In this document: piece after piece, positions 11,621-22,235 of the stretch
How positions within the stretch are numbered: the stretch's first letter is position 1
How the letters are laid out: every line of letters begins with the position of its first letter
Source: Enchytraeus crypticus
Lineage: Eukaryota; Annelida; Clitellata; Enchytraeida; Enchytraeidae
Direction of reading: 5' to 3'
Assembly: GCA_905160935.1 (NCBI GenBank)
Contig: CAJHZI010000409.1
Location: 186,001-250,000 of the forward strand
DNA: 64,000 bases
Program-made: the position numbers and the translations under genes
The notes under the pieces: model-generated
The model's input: only the letters and a program-made list of their open reading frames with translations
The model's database searches: none
What the model was told of the DNA's origin: nothing

Positions 11621-13476
11621 TGATTAAACTAAACTTTGGTTTGTATCTCTATTCCAGACTGCTACTTGATTATATGGAGATCTAGTACCTAATATGGGCT
11701 GGTAGTTACTATTAGTTGGTAACAGTTCTATAAATTCCTGTAAACAATGACTAGAAAGACACTTTCTAGTATTCCTCACAATCGTAGCCAACATTGCAAC
11801 TTTCTGATCATTCAAAAATTGGTTGAGATACAATCAAGGAAGACTCATCGAATGGAGGTTCAGTAAAAGCAACAACTAATGTAGCAAATTTTTACTATCT
11901 ATTCCCTAATTAGATAGCTGATAATATAATATCGAAAAAAAAAAAAAAAAATCGAAATAATATACTGTATCCATGAGATATTATCCATGAGATATTATTA
12001 GTAATATTTATCAAATTAATTATAGACATTTATAAACCAATTCAGGAGATTTTTATATGCTAAGTAGTTACAGGAAGTCAGTTATAATTTCCAGAAAAGG
12101 CTTACACTGAATTAGGTTCGAATAAATTCCTTAATGATTTCAAAACAATTATTAGGCGATGCAACGGTTAATCATTAACATCACTTTGTTAATCATTAAC
12201 AGAATCATACTTCGAAACCGAAAGCTAACGCAATGAACAAACACAATACACATACAAATTATACAACATAGTTAAAATGGTCGAGATTTATATCTAATTA
12301 GACTGATCACTAATTGGTTAACAGTGTACGATCACGGATAAAATTATCCAGAGATCAATAGCTAAATACTTACGGAGATAGAAGATTAGGAGAAGATTGG
12401 CTAATCCTACCAATTATTACTGACCAATGTTTTTGTTCTGAAAACCTTCAACAAATCGTAAACAAGCCAGTCTAGAAATTCTACAACAGAGTTGCCATAT
12501 CCGTAACAAAAGGAACGATTAAGTCGCCACCAATCGGTGTTATTAAGTTTATAACTATACATGTATGTATTCCGTGATTATGGAAAAGACAGAAAGACAG
12601 ACTGACAGACAGACAGACAGACACATAGACAGACAGACAGGCAGACAGACAGAGAGACAGAACTACCTCACTATATTTATTGTAATAACCAGCAATTATT
12701 AATTTACTACACATGAGTATATAGGCCTAGGTATCGATGCTATATATTTACAAAAGTATTTTGCTTTATTAAGTTTTAAAGGTTACATAAGCGAACTAAA
12801 AGGCTTAAAACCTAGTTCAAACAGAATAGAAACTAAAATTTAGGAAATTCATGTAGAAGTCTAAACTTAACATATATTATTATATAATGAAGTAATTATA
12901 ATTTATATGGTTAACTATTTTTTCCATCTAGCTCGAGATATGAAATCTGTAGGCTACCTACGTTTTTGCAGCTAGGCATGTACATGTATATGCACATAAT
13001 ATAGTCCTATCAGAACTCCTGTAGATACAGGCTACATATAGGCTTACATTATTATAATTGTAATATTAATTTTGGCTAAATTTAAACAGTTTTCAATATA
13101 CCATATAGGTATATGCCATAGAATATATCTTTGGTTTAAGCAAATATCTACGCAAATGATACATCTCCTGAATGGTTATGGTTAGTGGAAGACATATTGT
13201 ATCAGTTGAAAAAAGTTAGAACTTGTTTGCGTTATTATAGGCCATCATGCGAATGATAAGTCATCAAATCTATTCATCTTAAAAGTGCATTTGAATTTCA
13301 ACATAAAGAATTCTTTTTGCTGATTTTAATATAGATAACCAATTAGTTAAGTACAAACTAGTTACAAATGAATGGTAAGTCAAATAGCATAATTCAATAT
13401 TTCTATCAAGTTCTAATAAAAATTACGAAATTAGAATTCTTATATGCCTAAATTTACAATACTTCAGGATGGATTT
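11620..13476. other. No gene seen; AT-rich, one (CAGA)n run
   Basis: (CAGA)n at 12592-12661; otherwise AT-rich sequence without recognised coding or RNA signals. Confidence 0.5.
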
Positions 13477-13797
13477 GGCTAGCTTAATTATAGGTTGAGG
13501 TTCTTGGGTCACTTATTTAGAATGCCTGAGGATTGATTCGGATTGTTTGAAGAATTGACCAACCGGTTACTACATGTGTCGTAGAAGGCGACATTTTAAA
13601 GAACTAGGAGATCCAAACAAATGTCAGAAAGGGCATTCGGTGGGTGAGCGCCTAGGCTCCAGAAATTGCCACAAAATTTTCTGAAGCTCATGGAAGAGAT
13701 TTTGATATGGTATGGGACAAAGAGGAGTGGAGAAGGTCCATTCATATCCCGACCCTAGTTAAACTAGGATTAAAAGGAAGATGATGATGATGATGAC
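13477..13797 (+). mobile_element. LINE family B 3' end, longest copy
   Basis: Decayed C-terminus of a LINE ORF. Reads RLRFLGHLFRMPED near the start and DKEEWRRSIHIPTLVKLGL-KGR then TGA at the end, with the stop inside (TGA)n. Frameshifts lie between. Confidence 0.75.
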
Positions 13798-14346
13798 TCG
13801 GATCGCTGACATAGAAAAGTCAGTTTCAAGTTCCTACAGCTATTAAAACACTTGGTATCTAAAGTACTAGATACTGTCATGAATGATCATTTCACGGTAC
13901 CAGAGTCCATAACCTAGGTGTTTGATCTTTTTGCACATATTACACGCTTTTATGTTTCTCGTTTTAACTTAGGCCTATTCTCATTTCCTCCTGTATGAAT
14001 GTTTATCGATTTATCTTTTCCGATTAGTAGAGTTACACGATATTACCAATTTGTCATCGATGACGGCAGCTTTCTAGTGAGCTGCAGTTGTTGTTGTTGT
14101 TCTTTTAACCTTCGTGCCAATCCAAACCATACGAAACTGTCTTTTAGAAATAGAAAATTTCTACGTCACACGTTGTAATTTGTTTATAGGCTGTTGAATC
14201 TTAACGAATTTGGTATGTTACGGTATCTTTTAGATGCCAATTAAACATCCACATACTGCATTGAATTATGTATGTTTCGAATTGTGTTATAAATACTAAA
14301 TTTTTATCATTGAAATGACTTTGTCGATTTCATTTATTTTCGCATG

Positions 14347-14888
14347 CAGGGGCGGATCCAGGTATTCTTTTGGGGGGCCGAACATTTTTTGAGAGTACAT
14401 TTTTTTGCTTTCTTCGGGACATATGACGCAACTAGACAAATTTCTGTCGGGGGAGCTCAAAATTTGTTCACTACTGTGTTCGGCTCATAGAGTGAGTGTA
14501 TCCCCGTACCTTACTCCCCCCGCTCAGACCCGTCAGGAGAAAACCTAAAATCCTACATTTGTTTGGAAAAGTAGGTTAATTTTTTCAATATGTTATGTTA
14601 AAATGATGTGAAAATATGTTATGTCCCGTAGCAGTGGTGCAAACAGCCAAGGCTGTTTGCACCACTGCTACGGGACATAACATATTTTCACATCTAAATT
14701 GCCATAAAAACAATGAAAATATACCCTGTCTTACCCTCCCCCTGGGCCCTCCCCCTAATCACCTCCATTACTAACATAGGGTCTATTTTCTCATCGAAAT
14801 TGCATAGAAACAATGAAAATATAGTTTAAATTTTTTTCGGCGGACCTAAGGGGGGCCGGGCCCCCTGGGACCCCTGGATCCGCCACTG
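14347..14888. mobile_element. hAT-type MITE (non-autonomous DNA transposon)
   Basis: Left end CAGGGGCGGATCCAGG; right end, reversed, CAGTGGCGGATCCAGG (15 of 16 match). It is flanked on both sides by the 8-bp direct repeat TTCGCATG (14339-14346 and 14889-14896), the target-duplication length of the hAT superfamily. 542 bp, no coding frame. GC-rich ends (GGGGGGCCG...) and an AT-rich middle. The internal perfect inverted repeat is listed separately. Confidence 0.88.
14605..14694. repeat. Perfect 44-bp inverted repeat with 2-bp centre
   Basis: Arms 14605-14648 and 14651-14694 around AA. The arms contain TATGTTATGTCCCGTAGCAG and TGGTGCAAACAGCC. Sits in the middle of the hAT-type MITE. Confidence 0.9.
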
Positions 14889-15202
14889 TTCGCATGCACC
14901 GTCCGCAAACTTTTTATAGGCGTACATCTATATTTTTAAACGAATTGTATTTTCAGATTTAATTCCGATATATCATTTTTCAACAGTTTGTGTCGGCTCC
15001 TTGAAACCACCTTAAAGGGTTCAGTTCGTAGTCAGAATAAAACAACTATTCTCAAAAGTCTATTAGCTTTTCGCAGAATACACAATATCTAGAAGATAAT
15101 AGCTTAGAATAAGAAGTTGAAGATTAGTACAAGCTGCTAGGAATCCAATAGCTGTTTAGCTGAACCTATTTTAGCGTCGAATCTTTAGAAGGGAAAAGAA
15201 GA

Positions 15203-15347
15203 ATGGGAGCGGGGGCCAGCACTCTGCCACAGCGCCCCTCTCAGGAGAATCAGCTGGGGGTCAAATCCTCCCTTCAGATGAGAACATGCGACTGCAGCAA
15301 ATGCTACAAGAAAGGTCTGAATGCTACTATACAGCTGTCACAATGGG
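15203..15347 (+). CDS. GSTO-like exon 1 (N-terminal leader)
   Basis: ATG at 15203 opens 48 codons plus one base, beginning MGAGAS and rich in Ser, Gln and Cys. A good donor, G|gtaata, at 15348 leaves phase 1, exactly what exon 2 needs, giving ...LSQWG-DPLP, where omega GSTs usually have a Gly-Ser-Pro-Leu-Pro-like leader. The open frame runs on to 15415, but that part would be intronic. No other upstream exon with a matching phase was found. A weaker alternative donor, AAAG|gtctga, lies at 15315 with the same phase. Confidence 0.55.
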
Positions 15348-18300
15348 GTAATAAAAACAGAAATGGAATCTTACACGACGAAGAGTTAGCAACCGCTGTA
15401 GATTTTAGATTCTGATTCTGACACGGAGCAACAACTAAGCAACAAGTTTAAATAACAGTTAGGCCTATGTTGCTTAATATAGGTAAAATTTTTAAAAACA
15501 TTAGCAAAATTAATTAATTAAATTAGAAATGGGCAGCACATTGCAGATCATAGAGGCTCATTTAACCTTAAATATCTCGCTATTTACTAGTCAGTATACA
15601 GTATACTATGAAGAATGTTCGATTGATTGGTTATATGATTGCTTGATTGCTTGATGGCTTGCTTAACTGATTTTTTGATTTATTTTATTCATTTGATTGA
15701 TCTATTGATTAATCGATTGATTGAATGATCGATTGATTGATTTATTGAATGAATGATTGATTGATTTATTGATTGACTAGGTGATCCACTGCCAGACAGA
15801 GCTCTGGGTGTATTTACGCTGTTCTCTTTGCGCTTCTGTATCTTTGGATTGACTGATTGATTGATTGATTGACTAGGTGATCACTGCCAGATAAAGCTTT
15901 GGGTGTATTTGCGCTGTTCTCTTTGCGCTTATGTATCTTTGGATTGACTGATTGATTGATTGATTGACTAGGTGATCCACTGCCAGACAGAGCTTTGGGT
16001 GTATTCACGCTCTTCTCTATGCGCTTCTGTCCATACAGCCATCGTGTCAGGCTCGTTCTTGAGCACAAGCAAATACCGTCAGTATTGATCATCAGTCAAT
16101 CAATCAATCTTACAATAAATCAAGCATACAATTAAGAAGAGGCTTCTATATAGTATGCTTCTAACTCAAATAAAAGAAGATTGCTCGATGCACATTTTAA
16201 CTTGATATCTCAAATCCTTATATCACTCACTGTCAGTTTAAAGCGTCACTGTCGAATGTCATAGGGGAAGCAGCCAAATGTAAATCTATGCCAAATCGTT
16301 TTACGTTCGTTTCCTCTTGAATGATTTATTGACTCACTCATTTCATGAGGTATGGACGCCCTGATGACATAAGTGACTCTCTGGTAGGAGAAAATTGAGT
16401 CAATTTGAGAATTCTATGGGCCTGAGCTTGGCAGTGTACTAGACTGATTTATTGACTGATAATTTAGTTGCTGATATGATTGATTGATTGATCACCTGAT
16501 TGACTGCTGACTAGATTGTTCTATTGATTGATCACTTGATTGACTGCTGACTAGATTGTTCTATTGATTGATCACCTGATTGACTGCTGACTAGATTGTT
16601 CTATTGATCGATCACTTGAATGACTGCTGACTAGATTGTTCTATTGATTGATCACCTGATTGATTGCCGACTATATTATACGATTGATCGATCATCTGAC
16701 TGACTGCTGAATCGGTAGGTTAATCGATTAATTAACTATAGTATGATCGATTGACAAATCGATTGATTGATGACCTCAGATATCAATTAGTGCATGTGGC
16801 GCTCAAGAAGTCCGCCCCGGATTGGCTGAAGGAGAAGAATCCCAGAGGATCAGTTCCGGTGCTGGAGAAGAACGAGAAGGTGCTACACGACTCACTGATA
16901 GTCATGCAGTACCTGGACGACGTTAAGAAAAGCCCCAGTCTCACTCCTTCAGACAAGTTCGAGAAGGCTCGTCAGGCCCTTCTGATCTCTGACTTCGGCA
17001 AGGTTTGTTGGTTAATCCATCAATTCACTGATCAATCAATGCATTGATAAATCAATTCACTGATCAATCAATTAATTGATCCGTCAATACAATGATCCGT
17101 CAATTCACTGATCAATCAATTCACAGATCAATCAATTCATTGATCAATCAATTTACTGTTCAATCCATTTGCTGTTCAATCAATTTACTGTTCAAACAAT
17201 TTACTGATCAATCAATTTACTGATCAATCAATTTACTGATCAATCAATTTACTGATCAATCAATTTACTGATCAATCAATTTACTGATCAATCAATTCAC
17301 TGATCAATCAATTTACTGATAAATCAATTTGTTCATCAATAAATTCATTGATAAATCAGTTCTTTGATCAATCAATATACTCGTCGCTCAATACGCTCTT
17401 GCATTTGAGAAACAATCAATCAAGTAGACTTTTTACCATGTTGTGTCCGGGTTGCTGAATAATACTGTAGCCCAACCGTCGACTTTTCATGCCGTAAAAG
17501 GCTACATAGCACTAAGATCCAAGTCTACGTTAGAAGGGCATTCGATTGGTGAGCTCCTTTAGGCTCCAGAAATTGCTAACAAATCTAAAACTCGATTCTA
17601 GCTAAACTATGATTCAGGGGAAGATTATAATAATTTATTAAATTAAAATTAAAATTAATTAAAATTTAATTTATTTATTACTTAAATTTTAATTTTAATT
17701 TAATTTTTAATTACAATTAAAATTAAATTATATTACAAATTGGTTTATTTATTTATCAAATACGATTTAATTGACTGATGGTGGTGGTACAGGTGGAGAA
17801 AGCTTTCCACGACGTGACGGATAACCTGGACAATGTGGAGAAGTGGAAGACATTCACGAAGGAGTTCAGTCGATTCAACGACGCTCTGGCTGAATTACCG
17901 GGAAGCTACTTCGGAGGTAATTCGGCGTAAGCTTAGGAACTCTTGGCAATAATTACAGTTAATCAGCATATTACTCAACACTATACAATTTTGACAAAGT
18001 TTTATATGTAGTATTAGTATTAGTATTATATTTAATTTCTGATTGTTCTCTGATCTTGTGTGCATGTGTCTATGTGTGTGTATATATATGTATATGTGAT
18101 GCATCTTTTCCTGACTGTTTTTGACGAATAAAGAAATGAATATTAGAATGCCAATGTATATGGCTTTTTTATATTTTTCAAATCATTTAAGACCAGCCGG
18201 TTTCATGTACGTTATGCAGAGTGACGTAGCCAATATCTAAAAACTCTGGCGTCTTAATTACGAAAAGGATAAAAGATTTTCAATGAAGTTATCTCGTGAA

Positions 18301-20286
18301 CAAGGTAACTGTAGCGCTATATTTTATTTAACTCAATGTGCATTTAAATGTATTTGCTAACTATAATATTTTACTTAATACATTTTACTTAATACGCGGT
18401 AACTATAAAGTTGTGTTTTATTTAAACCAACGTGCTTTTAAATATGTTTACTTAATGTAATATTTTACATACTATATCTTACTCAATACACGGTAACTAT
18501 AAAGTTACATTTTATTGGACGTGCTTTTAAATGTATTTATTTACTATAATATTTTACCTGATACATTAAATGCTATTTTTAGGCTCCAGAAATTGCTACA
18601 AAATTTGAAAGAATGGAAAAGTCTCAAATAAGTGATTGACTGATGAATAATGATATGATGCAGGACAACGACAGAGAGGACTGGAGAAAGTCTATTCGTA
18701 TCTCGACCCTAGTTAAACTGGGACTCAAGGGAAGATGATGATGATGATGATGATTAAATACTATTTCTCTTGCATCAGGAACTAGACCCGGTATGCTGGA
18801 CTTCATCATCTGGCCGTTCATGGAGCGTCTACCCGCCCTAGAGAAGATCAACGCCAGATTTCGTCTGAGCCCCAAGGTCAAGTTCTCTCGCCTGGTCGCC
18901 TGGGAGAAGACGATGATAAGCCTACGGGCCGTCCAGGCTTGTCACATCGCTGCTGACGTCCACGCGCACGTCCTGAGATCCTTCAGCACCGATCAGCCTG
19001 CCTACGGGTTCGGGCTCGAGGGAGAAAGCCCCCCGGTCACCCCCGTCGCTAGGAAGTCCAAAGTCGCTCCGGCTAAGAATAGGAGTCCGCCTCGCCTGGC
19101 TGCCTCCGCGGCAGGGAAGAGCTCAGTGGCGCCATCGGCGACGAGTGGAGCCCAAAGAGCTGAGAAAGAAAAGGCAGAAGATAAGAGTGAAGCAGGTAGA
19201 GAGAATGAGACAGGAGGGCACAGTGTAGAAGAAAATCAAGATGTTGTTCAGCAGCGAGATAAAGAGCTAGGAATGGACGGAGGAGAGGCTGGTATAAGAG
19301 AGGAAGAGATGGAGAGGGAATTGGAGAAAGAAGTGGAGCAAGAGAGAGACTCGGAACAAGTGGAAGACGTTGAAAGGGCAGCCAACGTAGAAGTGACGGA
19401 AGTGACAGGAGATGAGAAAGATAGAGAGGTTGATGACGGACAGGATTGGAGACAAGATCTGGAGAAGACAGACGTTGAGAAGGATGTGGAACAAGAACCA
19501 GAATGGAGACGAGAAGAAACGAGTGAAAGCCAGACTGGCGTACAAGAATTTGAAGAGAACCTTGAAGATGAAGTTGCAGCAATTGAAAGAGATGCCACGG
19601 AGAGACAAGCTGCTATGGAGAAAGAGGAAGAGAATTTTGTGGAAGATGACGATCAACTCTTTGAGCAAGAGAGACAGCAGGGCGAACAACAACAACACGG
19701 AGCGGAGGAACCCGAACAGGGTTTTAAGGATGAAGAAGACATGGGAGGAAACGTATTTGAAGGAGAAACGGAACAGGTGCAGAAAGAATCGGAATACAAT
19801 GTGGGAGATGAACTGGAAAAAGATTGTACTGAAGATTTAGATCAAACTCGTATTGAAGAAGTGGAAAAAGATCAAATGGAAGAAGTGGAACAAGGTCGTA
19901 TAGAAGAAGTTGAACAAGAACGGGATGAAGAATTTGAACAAGAACGTACCGAAGTTGAACAAGATCGTATTGAAGAAGTAGAACAAGGTCGTATGGAAGA
20001 AGTTGAAGAAGGTCGCATAGAAGAAGTTGAACAAGTACGAACTGGAGAATTTGAACAAGAACGAACTGAAGAAGTTGAACAAGAGCATACTGAAGAAGTT
20101 GAACAAGATCGTACAGAACTGGAACAAGATCGAGGAGAGGAGGTGGAACAGATCGTGTTGAAGAGGGAAAATGCTCGCGAGCAGTTGATCATGGAGGGAA
20201 GTTTGAAGGGCGGAATGTTAGAGGCGAAGGTGGAGCCACAGTTTGAGGAAATGAGGGAGACAGGTTTGACAGAACTCACTGAGTGA
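15203..20286 (+). CDS. GSTO-like: Omega-class glutathione S-transferase with long Glu-rich C-terminal tail (5 exons)
   Basis: Spliced model: 15203-15347, 15972-16077, 16780-17002, 17793-17916 and 18779-20286. The intron phases are 1, 2, 0 and 1, all borders are GT..AG, and the sum is 2106 nt (701 residues plus stop). Seen: residues 63-70 read FSMRFCPY, the omega-class active-site motif with Cys about 68. They are followed by the thioredoxin-fold segment with SVPVLE (cis-Pro about 110) and YLDD. The helical domain contains FGG, LDFIIWPFMERL and a terminal YGFGLEGE near residue 280, where family members normally stop. Family knowledge: omega GSTs are cytosolic, use a Cys rather than Tyr/Ser, and act as thioltransferases and dehydroascorbate or methylarsonate reductases. 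Unusual: about 420 extra residues, mostly Glu/Gln/Arg/Val, are encoded in the same last exon. Exon 1 (start MGAGAS, a possible N-myristoylation context) is the least certain part, but its GGG|gtaata donor gives the needed phase. Confidence 0.85.
15420..15780 (+). repeat. GSTO intron 1 with GATT-type degenerate repeat
   Basis: Intron sequence. From about 15615 it is a degenerate tandem of TGATTGATT-like units that leads directly into the exon-2 triplication. Confidence 0.7.
15781..15971 (+). pseudogene. Two truncated tandem copies of GSTO exon 2
   Basis: Copy 1 starts at 15781 and copy 2 at 15877. Each is preceded by the same gactag acceptor and repeats the first ~60 bp of exon 2 (DPLPDRALGVFTLFS.RFC in copy 1). 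Both leave homology right after the catalytic Cys codon and run into atctttggattgactg and TGAT repeats, with an in-frame stop in copy 1. Copy 2 also lacks one C in GATCCACTG, which shifts its frame. Spacing is 96 and 95 bp. Confidence 0.8.
15972..16077 (+). CDS. GSTO-like exon 2, catalytic CPY exon (third of three tandem copies)
   Basis: Acceptor gactag at 15966-15971, donor CC|gtcagt at 16078. Reads D-P-L-P-D-R-A-L-G-V, then FTLFSMRFCPY, then SHRVRLVLEHKQIP. The split last codon CC|A joins in frame to exon 3 (Tyr-Gln-Leu-Val). This is the only one of the three copies (15781, 15877, 15972) that continues through the Pro-Tyr after Cys and has a donor. Confidence 0.85.
16485..16712 (+). repeat. 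40-bp minisatellite in GSTO intron 2
   Basis: About 5-6 head-to-tail copies of a 40-bp unit containing GATTGATCACYTGATTGA and CTAGATTGTTCTATT. Later copies are more diverged. Confidence 0.8.
16780..17002 (+). CDS. GSTO-like exon 3 (rest of thioredoxin fold, start of helical domain)
   Basis: Acceptor gacctcag at 16779, donor AAG|gtttgt at 17003. 223 nt: one base completing the Pro codon, then 74 codons. Contains KEKNPRGSVPVLEKN with the cis-Pro, the D-S pair in place of the common E-S glutathione contact, and VMQYLDDV. The upstream open frame (from a TTG at 16751) is intronic GATT repeat. Confidence 0.88.
17005..17400 (+). repeat. 16-bp satellite (TGATCAATCAATTTAC) in GSTO intron 3
   Basis: Around 20 copies of a 16-bp unit with few changes in the middle (17200-17300) and more at both ends. 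Confidence 0.85.
17440..17632 (+). mobile_element. LINE family B 3' fragment in GSTO intron 3
   Basis: Shares GGGCATTCGATTGGTGAG, GGCTCCAGAAATTGCTA and a degraded CTAGCTAAACTATGATTCA end with the copies at 13477, 18580 and 44368. Same strand as the gene. Confidence 0.6.
17793..17916 (+). CDS. GSTO-like exon 4 (helical domain)
   Basis: Acceptor gtggtacag at 17792, donor G|gtaatt at 17917. Begins VEKAFHDV and ends LPGSYFGG across the splice, matching the omega-GST stretch that precedes the I/L-D-Y/F-L-I-W-P motif. Phase 0 in, phase 1 out. Confidence 0.85.
18580..18754 (+). mobile_element. LINE family B 3' end in GSTO intron 4
   Basis: Begins with GGCTCCAGAAATTGCTACAA, ends with frame EDWRKSIRISTLVKLGLKGR then TGA, and the stop opens a (GAT)n tail. 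It lies just 25 bp upstream of the exon 5 acceptor. Confidence 0.75.
18779..20286 (+). CDS. GSTO-like exon 5: end of GST domain plus acidic repeat tail
   Basis: Acceptor tcttgcatcag at 18778. The first ~75 codons finish the GST domain (LDFIIWPFMERLPALEKI to YGFGLEGE). Then follows a Ser/Pro/Ala/Lys linker (SPPVTPVARKSK region), and from about 19140 a Glu-rich stretch to the TGA at 20284-20286. Within 19850-20150 an eight-residue unit of the type EEVEQxRx repeats, coded by 24-bp repeats with length variants. Strong coiled-coil or extended charged-helix character is expected. The several long open frames on both strands here are shadows of the repeat. Confidence 0.85.
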
Positions 20287-20356
20287 CCACCGGCTGTTCA
20301 GTGTAGGGCAGGTATACCCGCTTCTACTAGTCTAGATATTTAAGGCCAATCTGGAC

Positions 20357-20706
20357 CGTATCTGATAGTATCTATCGCGTTAGGTATCTGATAGTATCTA
20401 TCGTGTTACGTATCTGATAGTATCTATCGCGTTAGGTATATGATAGTATCTATAGTGTTACGTATCTGATAGTATCTATCGTGTTACGTATCTGATAGTA
20501 TCTATCGTGTTACGTATCTGATAGTATCTATCGTATTACGTATCTGATAGCGTCTATCGTGTTACGTATCTGATAGTATCTATCATGTTACGTATCTGAT
20601 AGCGTCTATCGTGTTACGTATCTGCTAGTATCTACCGTGTTACGTATTTCATAATATCTATCGTGTTACGTATCTGATAGAATCTACCGTGTTACGTATC
20701 TCATGG
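20357..20706 (+). repeat. 26-bp satellite downstream of GSTO stop
   Basis: About 13 copies of a 26-bp unit with core GATAGTATCTATCGTGTTAC. It starts 70 bp after the stop, so it may lie in the 3' UTR. Each unit holds a small inverted repeat, GATAG-TAT-CTATC. Confidence 0.9.
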
Positions 20707-22050
20707 CATCCATGCAAAATACAGGTAGTCTTCATAAACTTATAACGACGTTTCATTCACAAGATGTCAGAAGGTGATGTTGACTGTGAGTTTATTCCTC
20801 TTTATCTAGCTATTAATTACATGTTGATAATTTTGCACATCTTACTTCAAACGTGAATGAATGCACTTAGTTAGTAACGTACTTGTGAACACGTGTTTGT
20901 ATGTACATGCACGTGTATGTGCAGTAAGCTTTATCTGCTAATATTGTATATAATTATATAGCTGTGTTATGCCTCTATGTATCATCTAAGTTGTGCTGTA
21001 CTTGTTATTTACAGCTGCCTGATTGAAGTTGTCTTTCAGAGAACCTGAGGGTCTGTTTAAATGATGCAAGAAATTTCCTTCAATTACGAGAATGAACTGA
21101 ATTGAATTCTGTCTTAAATGACCAGACAGAAAATTTATGACCGCATATGTCCACGACATTTTATTAAATACAATTGCTAAAAGACAAACCTGAGAATTTA
21201 AGCTCATACATTGTTTGCAAGTATATGTCTGCCTATTTGTCAATGCATGGTGTGTAATATATTTTATGCCTAAGACGTTCCTAACATTGCTTGCCCTTAA
21301 GCATTGCTATTATTGACTCTTCGTTTGGACTCTTGGTGTGATGGACTTCTAGCTAGTTAATTCGCGTTCAGTTATTAAACGCATAAATAGAATTTAATAT
21401 TTTCAAAATGTTACTTATTTGTTGTTTTAAATTTTATCAAATGTTACTTTTTCCCTGAAAATGAGAAATAAGTGGTTTTTCGCTAACATTCTGTGCTGCT
21501 GTGGTCCTAGCACTAAAGAAATTTTCCGAGCTATAAAAGATAAGTTTAACCTTTGCATTGGTATGCTAAAACAGTAAAACTCAAGGTAATCCGGCTGAAT
21601 TTTTAACCACGGATCTCCTTCTTACCTTCTGAGTGCGCTTCTAATACAGCCATCAAACCGATACGCAAAATTAAGCTTACGAATGCTGTCAAATTCTATG
21701 TTCATAAACACATTCCAGTGACATTTCAGAGCCATTGAAGAGTATAGTCCGCACTCCTTGTGTCAAACCCATTACATCTCATTATTAGAGTTTAACGTTA
21801 GTTTCGTTTCTCTAAGTGACATCCGTGACGAACCGTTCCAAATTGTTTACATGCTCATGTGAATCATTGAATTTTTGAATACAACAATTGCCGATTTGAT
21901 GACGGAGTTGACTAAGAGCAGCTTAATAGATAGACAACAAGTCCCCCATTCGTCATTAGTGTGTCGAGTCGTCTTGACGAGAAGTCTTGTGCTTCTGAAC
22001 CTTGACGTTAAGCACACTACAACCTACCTATCCTCCTTAGAAAAACTCTT
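20707..22050. other. No gene seen; downstream flank of GSTO
   Basis: Unique-looking AT-rich DNA. I see no convincing exon, RNA gene or repeat here. Confidence 0.5.
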
Positions 22051-22117
22051 TTGAATCGTCTCTTACTGCATCTTTCTGGAGCTAAAATAAATTACGTGTA
22101 TCCCAAGGCTTTTCAAT

Positions 22118-22235
22118 TTTATTTTAAAAAGCTGGCAAAGCTAAGGTTAACGTCAATTTCCTCGCTCAAACGCGACGTCAGTGACGGGAGAGCCCAGGAT
22201 TTGAACCCCGCTCATACTGATCCGCGGTCGAGTGT
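22118..22235 (-). mobile_element. SINE family D-type copy
   Basis: AGCTAAGGTTAACGTCAATT, TCAGTGACGGGAGAGCCC, AGGATTTGAACCCCGC in reverse orientation. Confidence 0.65.

Noticed and set aside
15348..15415. EF-hand-like end of the first GST exon frame (GNKNRNGILHDEEL)
   Set aside because: It recalls a calcium-binding loop, but lies past the donor that matches the phase of exon 2 and has no second EF hand. Treated as intron.
19073..20279. Several long open frames opposite or overlapping the GST tail
   Set aside because: Shadow frames of the 24-bp Glu-coding repeat. The + frame is joined to the GST domain by splicing phase and homology.
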